Source: Clostridiales bacterium (GTDB lineage: Bacteria; Bacillota; Clostridia; Peptostreptococcales; Anaerovoracaceae). From it: a DNA stretch of 64,000 nt. A program made the translations under genes and the position numbers. Positions within the stretch are counted from its first letter, which is position 1. Every line of letters starts with the position of its first letter. Below are positions 44,906-54,262 of the stretch, one piece after another. The DNA is taken from positions 16,984 through 80,983 of the forward strand of contig SVCW01000004.1 in the NCBI GenBank assembly GCA_015058155.1. The letters run 5' to 3'. The notes under the pieces are model-generated. The model did no database searches. It worked only from the letters and a program-made list of their open reading frames with translations, and was not told where the DNA came from.

Positions 44906-45853
44906 TTGACTAACTGGCTATGGGACATTCAGGGTGGTACAACGCTCGGCCTCATCTGGGGCATCATGGCGCTCGGCCTTTACCTGACATATCGTGTACT
45001 TAATTACGCAGACCTTACTGTTGACGGAAGCCTTACTCTCGGCGGAGCAATTTCAGCCGTTTGTATTGCATCAGGAATGAATCCGATTCTCGCTATCTGT
45101 ATCGCTGTAATCGGCGGTATGATTGCAGGTTTTGTAACAGGTATACTTCACACAAAGCTCGGTATTCCGGACCTTCTCGCAGGAATCCTCACACAGTTCG
45201 CACTCTATTCAGTAAACCTTCGTATCATGGGTAAGGCAAACTTCGGTCTTCTCAACCAGACTACGCTCTTCACTCAGATCAAGGCTATGGGAGTACCTTC
45301 AAGATGGGCAGGATTCATCGTTGGTATCGTTCTTGCAATCATCCTTGTAAACATCGTTTACTGCTTCTTCGGTACTGAAATCGGATGTGCTGTACGTGCA
45401 ACAGGTAATAATCCTCAGATGGTTAAGGCAATGGGTGCAAACACTAGAACATACATCGTTCTCGGCCTCGTTGTAGGAAACGGACTCGTTGCTATGTCAG
45501 GTGCGATTCTTGCTCAATATCAGGGATATGCCGACATCAATATGGGCGTAGGTACTATCGTAATCGGACTCGCCGCTATAATGATCGGTGAAGTAATCTT
45601 CAGCAAGCGTACATATCACCACAGACTTACAGGTGTAATCCTCGGCTCAGTAGTCTACAGAATTATCATCGCATTCGTACTTCGTTTCAGCCTTATGGTA
45701 GCTCTCCCAATCAGAATTACTACAGACGATATGAAGCTTATCACAGCAATCATCGTTGTAATCGCGCTCGTATCACCTAAGATCAAGGCTGAAATGCACA
45801 CACGTCACCTTAAGCTTGAAATTGCGGAAGATGAAGAAGAGGAGGTGCTCTAA
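44906..45853 (+). CDS. ABC importer permease (TrpY-like)
   Basis: A 315-residue membrane protein with about eight to nine helices, of the branched-chain/simple-sugar permease superfamily. Features include LYLTYRVLNYADLTVDGSLTLGGA near the N-terminus and GCAVRATGNNPQMVKAMGANTR, the loop that contacts the ATPase. The gene order binding protein, permease, ATPase is that of TrpXYZ systems. The acidic tail carries the GGAGGTG ribosome site of the next gene. The start codon is TTG, with TAGAGG before it. Confidence 0.88.
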   Translation: MTNWLWDIQGGTTLGLIWGIMALGLYLTYRVLNYADLTVDGSLTLGGAISAVCIASGMNPILAICIAVIGGMIAGFVTGILHTKLGIPDLLAGILTQFALYSVNLRIMGKANFGLLNQTTLFTQIKAMGVPSRWAGFIVGIVLAIILVNIVYCFFGTEIGCAVRATGNNPQMVKAMGANTRTYIVLGLVVGNGLVAMSGAILAQYQGYADINMGVGTIVIGLAAIMIGEVIFSKRTYHHRLTGVILGSVVYRIIIAFVLRFSLMVALPIRITTDDMKLITAIIVVIALVSPKIKAEMHTRHLKLEIAEDEEEEVL

Positions 45854-45854
45854 G

Positions 45855-46652
45855 ATGCTTGATATCAAACACGTATACAAATCATTCAACATCGGCACAG
45901 CCGTTCAGAAGGACGCTTTAAAGAACCTCAACCTTCACCTCGACCCCGGCGATTTCGTTACTGTAATCGGCGGAAACGGCGCAGGAAAGTCGACAATGCT
46001 CAACGCAATCGCAGGCGTATGGGGCGTAGAAAAGGGTCACATCATAATAGACGGAAAAGACGTTACAAGAGACCCTGAACACAAAAGAGCAGCATACATC
46101 GGAAGAGTATTCCAGGATCCGCTCCTCGGAACAGCCGGTGATATGTGGATAGAAGAAAATCTCGCTTTCGCTCTTCGTCGAGGCAAGACAAGAAGCTTCA
46201 GATGGGGCATCAGCAATAAGGAAAGAGCCCAGTTCAGAGAACTCCTCAAAACTCTCGATCTCGGCCTCGAAGACAGACTTGCTTCAAAGGTAGGTCTTCT
46301 CTCAGGTGGTCAGCGTCAGGCGCTCACGCTCCTTATGGCAACAATCAGAAAACCACAGCTTCTTCTCCTTGATGAACATACAGCAGCTCTTGACCCTAAG
46401 ACAGCTGCAAAAGTGCTATCAATAACTGACCGTATCGTTACAGAAAACAACCTCACAACAATCATGATTACACACAACATGAACGATGCCATCACACACG
46501 GCAACCGTCTCATCATGATGAACGACGGTCACATCATCTACGATGTCTCAGGTGAAGAAAAGAAAAACCTCAAGGTTTCAGACCTTCTTGTCAAGTTCGA
46601 AGAGGCAAGCGGAAGCCAGTTTGCAAATGACCGTATGATGCTTACAAGATAA
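45855..46652 (+). CDS. ABC importer ATP-binding protein (TrpZ-like)
   Basis: A 265-residue ATPase. Walker A GGNGAGKST is at residues 39-47, the signature LLSGGQRQALTLLMA precedes Walker B LLLLDEHTAALDP, and the His switch is in IMITHNMNDAI. The ATG at 45855 starts 1 base after the permease stop. A terminator at 46712-46738 ends the operon. Confidence 0.93.
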   Translation: MLDIKHVYKSFNIGTAVQKDALKNLNLHLDPGDFVTVIGGNGAGKSTMLNAIAGVWGVEKGHIIIDGKDVTRDPEHKRAAYIGRVFQDPLLGTAGDMWIEENLAFALRRGKTRSFRWGISNKERAQFRELLKTLDLGLEDRLASKVGLLSGGQRQALTLLMATIRKPQLLLLDEHTAALDPKTAAKVLSITDRIVTENNLTTIMITHNMNDAITHGNRLIMMNDGHIIYDVSGEEKKNLKVSDLLVKFEEASGSQFANDRMMLTR

Positions 46653-46711
46653 CATCCGTCCAATAAATACGGTACTTTCTCTTATTTACACGTCATAGAG
46701 AAGTATATATG

Positions 46712-46738
46712 AAAACCCGTTTCCACGAAGCGGGTTTT
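46712..46738 (+). terminator. Terminator of the ABC importer operon
   Basis: AAAACCCG (46712-46719) pairs with CGGGTTTT (46731-46738), followed by further T residues. Confidence 0.85.
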
Positions 46739-46884
46739 TTTCTGCGTATTTTTTGCTTTCAGAAAGTAAAATGGTGTTTCATTTTTTCCTGTGATATGTT
46801 ATCATTGTTTTTTGGAGTGCGAAAAACTCCGTTAGAATGTTGAATTTGTTAAAGTTGATATTAAATATTTGGAGGACAAAATAT

Positions 46885-47961
46885 ATGACAGGACGCGATT
46901 TTAAGCAGATTGTGAGCATCACAGGTGCTTTTATTGCATTTATGATCGGATCAGGTTTCGCAACAGGACAGGAAATTCTCCAGTACTATGCAGGTTACGG
47001 TTTCATGGGAATCTGCGGTATCGGAGTATGCCTCATTCTTCTCATTTACGCAGCTACAGCTTTTACAAGAGCAGGCTACAGAGAACAGTTTGCCCGTCCT
47101 AACGGTATCTATGAATACTACTTCGGCAAGAAGCTCGGTCTCATATTTGACTACTTCACAGTAATTTCAATCTACCTCTGCTACGTAGTAATGCTTGCTG
47201 GAGCAGGTGCAGCAATCAAACAGCATCTCGGCCTTCCTGTTACAGTAGGTGGAATCTTAATCGGTGTATTATCATGCGTTACAGTAATGTTCGGACTTCA
47301 GAAGATGGTTGATGTTATAAGCAAAATCGGACCTCTCATCATCGTTCTCGTTGTTTCTCTTGCAGTAATTACTATCGTACAGGGTGATGTTTCAAGACTC
47401 GGAGAAATCAATGCTGAAATCCAGACAAACGACACACTTTTAAGAGCTTCAAACAACTGGTTCATGTCAGCATGCTCATATCTCGGAATCAGTATCACAT
47501 GGCTTGCTACATTCATGACAGCGCTCGGTAAAGATGCATACAGCTTAAAGAACGCAACAATCGGTTCGATTGCCGGCGTAGTTGCCTTCCTCGGAAGCAT
47601 GGTTCTCATGGTAATCGCTTTCATGCTCAATATCGATTCACTCGCAAATACTGAAATTCCTACACTTATCCTTGCTGACAAGGTAAGCCCCGTACTCGGA
47701 TCAATCTTCGCATTTGTAGTAGTTGTAGGTATCTACACAACTGCAGTTCCTCTCCTCTGGACAACTGCATCAAGATTTGCAGAAGACAGAACTAAGAAAT
47801 TCACAATTCTCACTATCATCCTCGCAGCTGCAGGTATGGTAGTAGGAATGCTCATCCCGTTCAGCAAGCTTGTAAACGTTGTTTACGTACTCATCGGAGA
47901 CTTCGGATTCGTGCTCATCGCATTTATTCTCTTAAAGCATATCCGCACAAAGCAGTGGTAA
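46885..47961 (+). CDS. YkvI-like APC-superfamily membrane protein
   Basis: A 358-residue protein with about ten helices. The opening VSITGAFIAFMIGSGFATGQEILQYY is typical of YkvI-like and related amino-acid carriers, and SACSYLGISITWLATFMTALGKDA is conserved in the middle. The ATG at 46885 follows TTGGAGG; an upstream in-frame start lacks such a site. In the leader an inverted repeat GGAGT/ACTCC (46814-46830) may be regulatory. The substrate is unknown; an amino acid is likely by superfamily. Confidence 0.8.
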   Translation: MTGRDFKQIVSITGAFIAFMIGSGFATGQEILQYYAGYGFMGICGIGVCLILLIYAATAFTRAGYREQFARPNGIYEYYFGKKLGLIFDYFTVISIYLCYVVMLAGAGAAIKQHLGLPVTVGGILIGVLSCVTVMFGLQKMVDVISKIGPLIIVLVVSLAVITIVQGDVSRLGEINAEIQTNDTLLRASNNWFMSACSYLGISITWLATFMTALGKDAYSLKNATIGSIAGVVAFLGSMVLMVIAFMLNIDSLANTEIPTLILADKVSPVLGSIFAFVVVVGIYTTAVPLLWTTASRFAEDRTKKFTILTIILAAAGMVVGMLIPFSKLVNVVYVLIGDFGFVLIAFILLKHIRTKQW

Positions 47962-47981
47962 ATCAATAATTCAAGGCATAA

Positions 47982-48011
47982 AAAAGCTCGTTCAGATCTG
48001 AACGAGCTTTT
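47982..48011. terminator. Bidirectional terminator, ykvI-like/MFS
   Basis: A perfect 30-base palindrome (AAAAGCTCGTTCAG on one side and its complement on the other) between convergent genes, with TATTTTT on the plus strand. Confidence 0.9.
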
Positions 48012-48029
48012 ATTTTTATATAAGTACTG

Positions 48030-49271
48030 TTATGAATTCAATACTCTATACTGCCTGTATGCCAGGAAAGTAAGTATTGTAGCAGCACATGTGAATGCTG
48101 TGAACATTATGTATGATGAGAGATAGTTTCCTGACATATCAGCAAGGATTCCAGGTACGCTTGAGCAGATGAGTGCTCCCGCAGACTGGCTCACATTGAG
48201 AGTTCTTATAACCTTTGGATAATGTTCCTGCTTTACCATATCGTTAGCCCAGTATGAAGCACCGAGATTTGTAAGAGAATATCCGATACCGAGAACAACC
48301 GCAACTCCATACGCAATAACTGCGTTTCCAGTATACGCCATACAAAGTCCTACATGGCCAATAATTACAAGAAGCCAGAACGCCATACTAGTTCCGAAAC
48401 CGCCCCATCTGTCAGTAATATGTCCGAAGAAAACTTTCGCAACTGTAAGAAGGAGTCCGATGATACTTATGAGCGATGCAATAAACATTGAATCGAATCC
48501 CGCATCAGTATAAAGCACAGAAAGATGTGCATATCCTACGCTTGCTACCGCACCTGTAAGCATACATGCCGCAATAAGTGTCGCATAAATGCTCTTTGGA
48601 AGAGCCGGACCTGAAGCATCAGGTAAAGCTGCATTTGTTTTTGCAGCAGTCTCCACGACTTGCACTTCTTCACTCTCGCCGAACTTTCTGAGTCCGAGAC
48701 TTTCCGGAGACTCCTTGATAACAAGGAAGATTACCACAGCTACGCAAAACATGAATATCGCCTGTGCTCTGAACGCAAACGGCAGTCCTGCACTCTCCGC
48801 GAGTATAGTTGCAATCGGCGGAATCACAATCATCGCAACTCCCGATCCAGCTCCTACGATACCGAGCGCAAGCGCCTTGTTCTTTACAAACCAGCGGTTC
48901 ATAAGAATCGCTGCAGGCACCATAGTTCCGAAAGCATACGCAAATCCGGAAATCGCTGCACCGATGCAGAAAAGCGGATAATTGTCAGCAAAGCTATAAA
49001 TCATAAACGAAATCCCTGCAAGTATTCCCGCAGTAGTTGTTCCGACTCTAAGCCCCACCTTATCATAAAAGATGGTAGTCATCCATGTACCGCAGAATGT
49101 TACAAGATTTCTAAGCGTTATAAGCGATGATGTCTGTGCGTTTGTAAGTCCGTATTCATCCCTTATCATCGGCATGAAGACCGCAAAACCATTTGCCACA
49201 ACGCCCATACACGTAAAAAGCATCAGCGTACAAACTGCACAAATAAACCATGCATAATGTATCTTTTTCAT
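48030..49271 (-). CDS. MFS transporter, monocarboxylate/oxalate-formate type
   Basis: A 413-residue major facilitator with twelve helices and a loop around residues 185-215. Motifs include YDKVGLRVGTTTAGILAG after helix 2, RWFVKNKALALGIVGAGSGVAMIVIPP, and FGHITDRWGG in the second half. These fit the OFA/monocarboxylate group that exchanges organic acids. Its place beside the 2-oxoacid oxidoreductase cluster would suit export of a carboxylic acid end product; inference. Confidence 0.85.
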   Translation of the reverse strand: MKKIHYAWFICAVCTLMLFTCMGVVANGFAVFMPMIRDEYGLTNAQTSSLITLRNLVTFCGTWMTTIFYDKVGLRVGTTTAGILAGISFMIYSFADNYPLFCIGAAISGFAYAFGTMVPAAILMNRWFVKNKALALGIVGAGSGVAMIVIPPIATILAESAGLPFAFRAQAIFMFCVAVVIFLVIKESPESLGLRKFGESEEVQVVETAAKTNAALPDASGPALPKSIYATLIAACMLTGAVASVGYAHLSVLYTDAGFDSMFIASLISIIGLLLTVAKVFFGHITDRWGGFGTSMAFWLLVIIGHVGLCMAYTGNAVIAYGVAVVLGIGYSLTNLGASYWANDMVKQEHYPKVIRTLNVSQSAGALICSSVPGILADMSGNYLSSYIMFTAFTCAATILTFLAYRQYRVLNS

Positions 49272-49353
49272 AAAGGCCCTTCTTTCAATATTTCAAATAC
49301 CTTTCTATTATACCGCCAAATTATTCCCTTGTAACTCTTTTTTCTCTCAAAAA

Positions 49354-49386
49354 AAGTAAAAGGCGGTCGTTTTGCCGCCTTACTTT
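49354..49386 (-). terminator. Terminator of oxidoreductase set 3
   Basis: AAGTAAAAGGCGG (49354-49366) pairs with CCGCCTTACTT (49375-49385) with one bulge, then TTTTTTTG on the minus strand. Confidence 0.8.
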
Positions 49387-49407
49387 ACTTATGAAATAAT
49401 TCTCTGT

Positions 49408-50142
49408 CTATCTGTCGATGAATTCTCCAACAGGATAAACCGCAAGAAGCTCATTCTGAATTCTCTTCTGAGCTTCGATAGGTGTGAGACCCCAGTTTGT
49501 CGGACATGGAGCAAGAATTTCAATATATGTGAAACCTTCGCCCGCCATCTGCTTTTCAAAAGCCTTCTTGATCATTGCCTTAGTCTTGTTGATGTTCGGA
49601 ACTGAATCAACAGAACCTCTTGCAAGATAAGCGATGTCCATACCACCATAGAGATTTTCAATGCTTACAGGGTTACCGTTCTTCTTTCTGTCACGGCCTG
49701 CTGGTGATGAAGTTGTCTTCTGACCGATTGTTGATGTAGCTGACATCTGTCCGCCAGTCATGCCGAATGTTGTATTGTTTACTACGATTGCAGTGATATT
49801 TTCATCACGAAGTGCTGTATGCACTGTGTGCTGCATACCGATATTGTATGTAGCTCCGTCTCCTGCGTATGTAAATACGAGTGAATCCGGTCTGATTCTC
49901 TTGTAACCTGTAGCTGTAGGGATTGCTCTGCCGTGTGCACCTGAGAACGCATTACCCTTCTGAGCGAATACCATGTTTGATCCGCATGCAAGGTCATGAA
50001 ATGCGATAGCAGTTCTTTCAAGTCCCATTTCTTCGATTACTTCGTAAATGATTCTTGTTGCGATACCGTGACCGCAGCCGGCGCAGCATCCATGTGGATT
50101 ACAGCCCTGCATAATCTTAGGAATTTCAATTGTCTTTGCCAT
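49408..50142 (-). CDS. 2-oxoacid:ferredoxin oxidoreductase beta subunit, set 3
   Basis: A 244-residue thiamine diphosphate-binding subunit. The ThDP motif GDGATYNIGMQHTVHTALRDENITAIVVNN (GDG...NN) and the cluster cysteines in CCAGCGHG and the APCPTNWG segment are intact. It pairs with the alpha gene 3 bases upstream. This set has no gamma or ferredoxin gene of its own. Candidates are 2-oxoglutarate, 2-oxoisovalerate or 2-oxobutyrate; the sequence does not decide. Confidence 0.9.
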   Translation of the reverse strand: MAKTIEIPKIMQGCNPHGCCAGCGHGIATRIIYEVIEEMGLERTAIAFHDLACGSNMVFAQKGNAFSGAHGRAIPTATGYKRIRPDSLVFTYAGDGATYNIGMQHTVHTALRDENITAIVVNNTTFGMTGGQMSATSTIGQKTTSSPAGRDRKKNGNPVSIENLYGGMDIAYLARGSVDSVPNINKTKAMIKKAFEKQMAGEGFTYIEILAPCPTNWGLTPIEAQKRIQNELLAVYPVGEFIDR

Positions 50143-50145
50143 AAT

Positions 50146-51222
50146 CTACACCTCCTCTGCTGTTCCTGCAATGATACTTTCAGCAAGTTCGATAACCTTG
50201 TCTGAATCGTGTACATCTACGATGCTGAAATATCCGTATACAGGCTTAGCACACTTAATAGCGAGTTTGATATCAGGAACTACCTGTCCCTTGATGTTCA
50301 TTTCTACTGAGAGATATCCCTTAACGTCAGGATTAACTTCTTCAAATGCCTTTACAGGGAAAGGCCATGCAGTCTTGAGTCTGATGAGGCCGAGCTTAAT
50401 ACCCTTAGCTCTTGCCTTCTTGACTGCTTCCTTACATACTCTTGATGAGATACCGTAAGCAACACATACAACGTCAGCATCAGCAACCTGTACGTTTTCC
50501 CACTGCTGTTCTGTTTCGCGGATGATATCCCACTTATTCTTCCAGATTTCCGCATAAGCGTTGAGTCCGATGAGTGGTGGGCTGTAGTATCTCTTTGGAT
50601 TTGAAAGATTTTCGTCAAGCGGTCTTATGATAGCCGGGATATCGAGAGCGTCGATGTCGTGTTCCTTCATATCTGGAAGCACGATTCCTTCCATCATCTG
50701 GCCGAGAATAGCGTCTGATAAAATGATTGTAGGGTTCTGATATTTTTCTGCGAGTTCATACGCTTCAGCAACCATATCAACCTGTTCCTGAACTGATCCC
50801 GGAGTAAGTACGATGAACTGTGAGTCACCATTACCACCGCCGTGAACTACTTCTTCGTAGTCACCCTGTGATGCACCGATATCTCCGCATGCGTTTCCAG
50901 CACGCTGTACGTCAACGATTACTGCAGGTACGTCAAAACCTGTAAGATATGAAAGTCCTTCGTGGAAAAGTGCAAATCCAGGACCTGATGAAGTTGATAA
51001 AACTCTTCCTCCTGCGATTGATGCACCCATTGCCATATGAAGTCCTGTAAGTTCGTCTTCTGTCTGAATGAGTGTACCACCCACTTCATCCATTCTCCAT
51101 GAGAGGTATTCAAGTATCTCTGTCTGTGGAGTAATAGGGTAACCACTGAAGAAACGACAACCTTCACGGATTGCAGCTTCAGCAAGAGCTTCATTACCCT
51201 TCATTATTGCTCTTTCTGCCAT
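50146..51222 (-). CDS. 2-oxoacid:ferredoxin oxidoreductase alpha subunit, set 3
   Basis: A 358-residue subunit. GYPITPQTEILEYLSWRMDEVGGTLIQTEDELTGLHMAMGAS is the pyrimidine-domain signature, and the C-terminal third (about 240-358) is the transketolase C-like domain (AYGISSRVCKEAVKKARAKGIKLGLIRLKTAWPFP). It is the first gene of set 3, with its own promoter at 51301-51329. It is closer to the alpha of set 2 than to that of set 1 by eye. Confidence 0.92.
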   Translation of the reverse strand: MAERAIMKGNEALAEAAIREGCRFFSGYPITPQTEILEYLSWRMDEVGGTLIQTEDELTGLHMAMGASIAGGRVLSTSSGPGFALFHEGLSYLTGFDVPAVIVDVQRAGNACGDIGASQGDYEEVVHGGGNGDSQFIVLTPGSVQEQVDMVAEAYELAEKYQNPTIILSDAILGQMMEGIVLPDMKEHDIDALDIPAIIRPLDENLSNPKRYYSPPLIGLNAYAEIWKNKWDIIRETEQQWENVQVADADVVCVAYGISSRVCKEAVKKARAKGIKLGLIRLKTAWPFPVKAFEEVNPDVKGYLSVEMNIKGQVVPDIKLAIKCAKPVYGYFSIVDVHDSDKVIELAESIIAGTAEEV

Positions 51223-51300
51223 GATTAGTCCTCCTTATTATTTTAGACAGGATGCCTGCAAAGCAAGCTTCCCGTGCATATTATTTAATTAAACTATGTA

Positions 51301-51329
51301 ATTATACAACATACAGGTACGACAATCAA
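51301..51329 (-). promoter_or_regulatory. Promoter of oxidoreductase set 3
   Basis: On the minus strand TTGATT (51329-51324), 17 bases and TATAAT (51306-51301), 79 bases before the alpha start codon. Confidence 0.7.
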
Positions 51330-51380
51330 TAGAAAATAGCATTTTTTAAAAAATTTTATGCAATAATATGCATACAAAAA

Positions 51381-51400
51381 GCCCCCGAGTAATCGGGGGC
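51381..51400 (-). terminator. Terminator of oxidoreductase set 2
   Basis: GCCCCCGA (51381-51388), loop GTAA, TCGGGGGC (51393-51400), then TTTTTG on the minus strand. An identical hairpin lies at 54203-54222. Confidence 0.9.
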
Positions 51401-51440
51401 TATATGTGTTAGTTGAACAAAGTTTTAAGCGTACGCTCTA

Positions 51441-51977
51441 TTAGCACTTTTCGTAACCGATCTTGAGAGCTCTCTGGTTTGCTTCGTTGAACTTAGCCTT
51501 GCCGTGTTCTGTGAAGTACTTTTCGATTGCTGCTCCAGTTCCTTCGAGGCTCATGATTCCTGTGTGCTTTACGAGTGCACCGATCATTACCATGTTTGCT
51601 CCCTTTGGATTGTCTGCTTCCTTAGCGAGTGCTTCTGTGTCTACCATTACTACGTTGATATCATCTCTGTAAGTCTTGTCCTTAACGAGTGATGAGTTAA
51701 CGAAGAGGTATCCGCCAGGTCTGATTGAACCTACGAACTTGTCGATAGCTGGTCCGCTCATTCCTACGAGAATGTCGATTTCCTTTGCGAGAGGTGATGC
51801 GATTTCTTCATCACTTACCTTGATTGTACAGTTAGCTGTACCTCCTCTCATTTCTGAACCGTATGAAGGGTACCATGTGAACTGGCTACCTGTTTCGAAA
51901 GCGCAGTATGAGATAAGGATACCTGTTGTGATAATTCCCTGTCCACCGAATCCGGCGCAAATGATTTCCTTAAGCAT
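51441..51977 (-). CDS. 2-oxoacid:ferredoxin oxidoreductase gamma subunit, set 2
   Basis: A 178-residue gamma subunit. ICAGFGGQGIITTGILISYCA and YPSYGSEMRGGTANCTIKVSDEEIASPL are the conserved features. It ends GYEKC, against GYVKC in the set 1 copy. Its start codon shares a base with the beta stop codon, so they are coupled. It ends the set 2 operon. Confidence 0.92.
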   Translation of the reverse strand: MLKEIICAGFGGQGIITTGILISYCAFETGSQFTWYPSYGSEMRGGTANCTIKVSDEEIASPLAKEIDILVGMSGPAIDKFVGSIRPGGYLFVNSSLVKDKTYRDDINVVMVDTEALAKEADNPKGANMVMIGALVKHTGIMSLEGTGAAIEKYFTEHGKAKFNEANQRALKIGYEKC

Positions 51978-52723
51978 TATAATACTCCCCTTTCAATAAA
52001 TTCTCCGATAGGATACTTTTCATAGAGTTCGTTCTGAATTCTTTCGCATGCCTGAGCTGGAGTCATTCCCCAGTTAGTTGGGCATGGAGCGATAATTTCA
52101 ACGAGTGAGAAACCTTCGCCAGCGATCTGCTTTTCGAATGCCTTCTTGAGGAACTTCTTAGTCTTGTTTACGTTAACTACGCAGTCAACAGCTCCTCTTG
52201 CGAGGTAAGCGATATCCATTCCGTGATAGAGGTTTTCAATGCTCATTGGGTTACCATTCTTCTTTGAATCTCTACCAGCAGGTGATGATGTAGTCTTCTG
52301 ACCGATTGTTGATGTAGCTGACATCTGTCCACCAGTCATACCGAAGTTTGTATTGTTTACTACGATTGCAGTGATGTTTTCATTTCTCATTGCAGTGTGT
52401 ACTGTGTGCTGCATACCGATGTTGTAAGTAGCACCGTCTCCAGCGTATGAGAATACGAGCATGTCAGGTCTGATTCTCTTGTAACCAGTTGCAGTAGGGA
52501 TAGCTCTTCCGTGTGCTCCTGAGAATGCGTTTCCTCTCTGTGCGAATACCATGTTAGCTCCACAAGCGAGGTCGTGGAATGCTACAGCCTTCTTTGAGAG
52601 ACCGAGTTCATCGATTACTTCGTAGATGATTCTTGTTGCGATACCATGTCCACAACCAGCACAGCATCCATGTGGATCTGCTCCCTGTAATACTTTAGGG
52701 ATTTCAAAAGTCTTAGTTGCCAT
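51977..52723 (-). CDS. 2-oxoacid:ferredoxin oxidoreductase beta subunit, set 2
   Basis: A 248-residue ThDP subunit with the GDGATYNIGMQHTVHTAMRNENITAIVVNN motif and the CCAGCGHG and APCPTNWG cysteine segments. It is very close to the set 3 beta. It lies directly between alpha and gamma of set 2, with no gap to either. Confidence 0.92.
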   Translation of the reverse strand: MATKTFEIPKVLQGADPHGCCAGCGHGIATRIIYEVIDELGLSKKAVAFHDLACGANMVFAQRGNAFSGAHGRAIPTATGYKRIRPDMLVFSYAGDGATYNIGMQHTVHTAMRNENITAIVVNNTNFGMTGGQMSATSTIGQKTTSSPAGRDSKKNGNPMSIENLYHGMDIAYLARGAVDCVVNVNKTKKFLKKAFEKQIAGEGFSLVEIIAPCPTNWGMTPAQACERIQNELYEKYPIGEFIERGVL

Positions 52724-53800
52724 TTACTTTACCTCCTTTGCAGTTCCTGCGATGATGCTTTCAGCGATTTCTACAACCTTATCTGAATCTGGAACGTCCT
52801 TAACACTGAAATATCCGAATACAGGATAGTTACAATTTGTAGCGAGTCTGATATCAGGAACTACCTGACCCTTAATGCTCATTTCTACTGAGAGGAATCC
52901 CTTAACGTCAGGGTTAACTTCTGCGAATGCCTTTTCAGGGAAAGGCCATGCAGTCTTAAGTCTTACGAGACCGAGCTTAACGCCCTTAGCTCTTGCCTTC
53001 TTAACTGCTTCCTTACATACTCTTGATGAGATACCGTATGATACGCAGCAAACGTCACAGTCAGCAACTTCGATGTTTTCCCACTTCTGTTCTGCTTCCT
53101 TGATTGCAGCCCACTTCTTTGTGAAAACTTCTGAGTATGTGTTGTAATCTGATAAAGGACCACCAAATGAAATTGTTCCATTAAGGTCGTCTCCCATTTC
53201 CTTCATGATTCTTTCTGATGTAGGAGCATCGATATCGTGTTCCTTCATGTCAGGAAGAGTAACGCCTTCCATCATCTGACCGATGATAGCGTCTGATAAG
53301 ATAACTACAGGAGTCTTGTACTGTTCTGCGAGGTCATAAGCTTCGATAACCATATCAACCTGTTCCTGAACTGATGCAGGAGTAAGTACGAGATACTGTG
53401 AGTCTCCGTTTCCGCCGCCGTGTACTACTTCTTCGTAGTCGCCCTGTGATACTGAGATGTCACCACAAGCACTTCCTACTCTCTGTACGTCAACGAGAAC
53501 TGACGGGATGTCACATCCTGCGAGGTATGAAAGACCTTCGTGGAAGAGTGCGAATCCAGGACCTGCTGATGTTGAAAGTACTCTAGCGCCAGCAAGTGCT
53601 GCTCCAGTGAGCATATGAAGACCAGTAAGTTCGTCTTCTGTCTGAATAAGAGTTCCGCCTACTTCGTCCATTCTCCATGAGAGATATTCAAGAACTTCTG
53701 TCTGAGGTGTGATTGGATATCCTGAGAAGAAACGACAACCAGCTCTTAAAGCGGCTTCTGCAAGGGCTTCATTACCCTTCATTACTACTCTATCTGCCAT
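52724..53800 (-). CDS. 2-oxoacid:ferredoxin oxidoreductase alpha subunit, set 2
   Basis: A 358-residue alpha subunit with the GYPITPQTEVLEYLSWRMDEVGGTLIQTEDELTG segment and the same domain order as its paralogues. It follows the ferredoxin-subunit gene by 2 bases. The variable stretch at about residues 200-230, which differs in each set, may shape substrate choice. Confidence 0.92.
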   Translation of the reverse strand: MADRVVMKGNEALAEAALRAGCRFFSGYPITPQTEVLEYLSWRMDEVGGTLIQTEDELTGLHMLTGAALAGARVLSTSAGPGFALFHEGLSYLAGCDIPSVLVDVQRVGSACGDISVSQGDYEEVVHGGGNGDSQYLVLTPASVQEQVDMVIEAYDLAEQYKTPVVILSDAIIGQMMEGVTLPDMKEHDIDAPTSERIMKEMGDDLNGTISFGGPLSDYNTYSEVFTKKWAAIKEAEQKWENIEVADCDVCCVSYGISSRVCKEAVKKARAKGVKLGLVRLKTAWPFPEKAFAEVNPDVKGFLSVEMSIKGQVVPDIRLATNCNYPVFGYFSVKDVPDSDKVVEIAESIIAGTAKEVK

Positions 53801-53802
53801 GA

Positions 53803-54009
53803 TTAGTCCTCCTTAACAATTTTAATCGCATAGTCTGGGCACATTGTATAACATGAACCGCAAGCGATGCAATCAGCTTCATTGAATTTAACCATTTCGT
53901 AACCCTTAGCATTGAGTTCGCCTGAAGGTGTTACGCACTTCTTAGGGCATGCAGCTACGCAGTAGTGACAACCTTTGCATACATCTGCATTGTAAGTAAT
54001 CTTTACCAT
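53803..54009 (-). CDS. 2-oxoacid:ferredoxin oxidoreductase ferredoxin (delta) subunit, set 2
   Basis: A 68-residue protein with two [4Fe-4S] motifs, CKGCHYCVAACP and CIACGSCYTMCP. It passes electrons from the ThDP site to free ferredoxin. The ATG at 54009 has GGAAAGGAG before it. It is the first gene of the set 2 operon. Confidence 0.92.
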   Translation of the reverse strand: MVKITYNADVCKGCHYCVAACPKKCVTPSGELNAKGYEMVKFNEADCIACGSCYTMCPDYAIKIVKED

Positions 54010-54086
54010 TTTGATTTGCACTCCTTTCCTAAACAAGCAATCCGGCACTGTGCACTTAGCACCGGAAATCTTTATCAGTATAAACT

Positions 54087-54115
54087 ATTATACGACTAAT
54101 TTCACCTTTGTTCAA
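54087..54115 (-). promoter_or_regulatory. Promoter of oxidoreductase set 2
   Basis: On the minus strand TTGAAC (54115-54110), 17 bases and TATAAT (54092-54087), about 80 bases before the delta start codon. Confidence 0.7.
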
Positions 54116-54202
54116 CAGTTTTATCACATTAAAGCAGTTACATTGGTGTTCTTATGTATCTTTTTTCTTGAATACTGTATCCCGTTTTGTGACATACAAA
54201 AA

Positions 54203-54222
54203 GCCCCCGAGTAATCGGGGGC
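54203..54222 (-). terminator. Terminator of oxidoreductase set 1
   Basis: GCCCCCGA (54203-54210), loop GTAA, TCGGGGGC (54215-54222), then a T run on the minus strand; it is the twin of 51381-51400. Confidence 0.9.
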
Positions 54223-54262
54223 CATATGTGTTAATTGAACAAAGTTTTAAGCGTACGCTCTA

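Larger units (their letters stand above)
51381..51977 (-). repeat. 597-bp duplicated block, copy 2 (gamma gene plus terminator)
   Basis: This block and 54203-54799 have the same length and run base for base with few changes, from the terminator hairpin through the whole gamma gene. The encoded proteins differ in a single residue near the C-terminus. Confidence 0.9.
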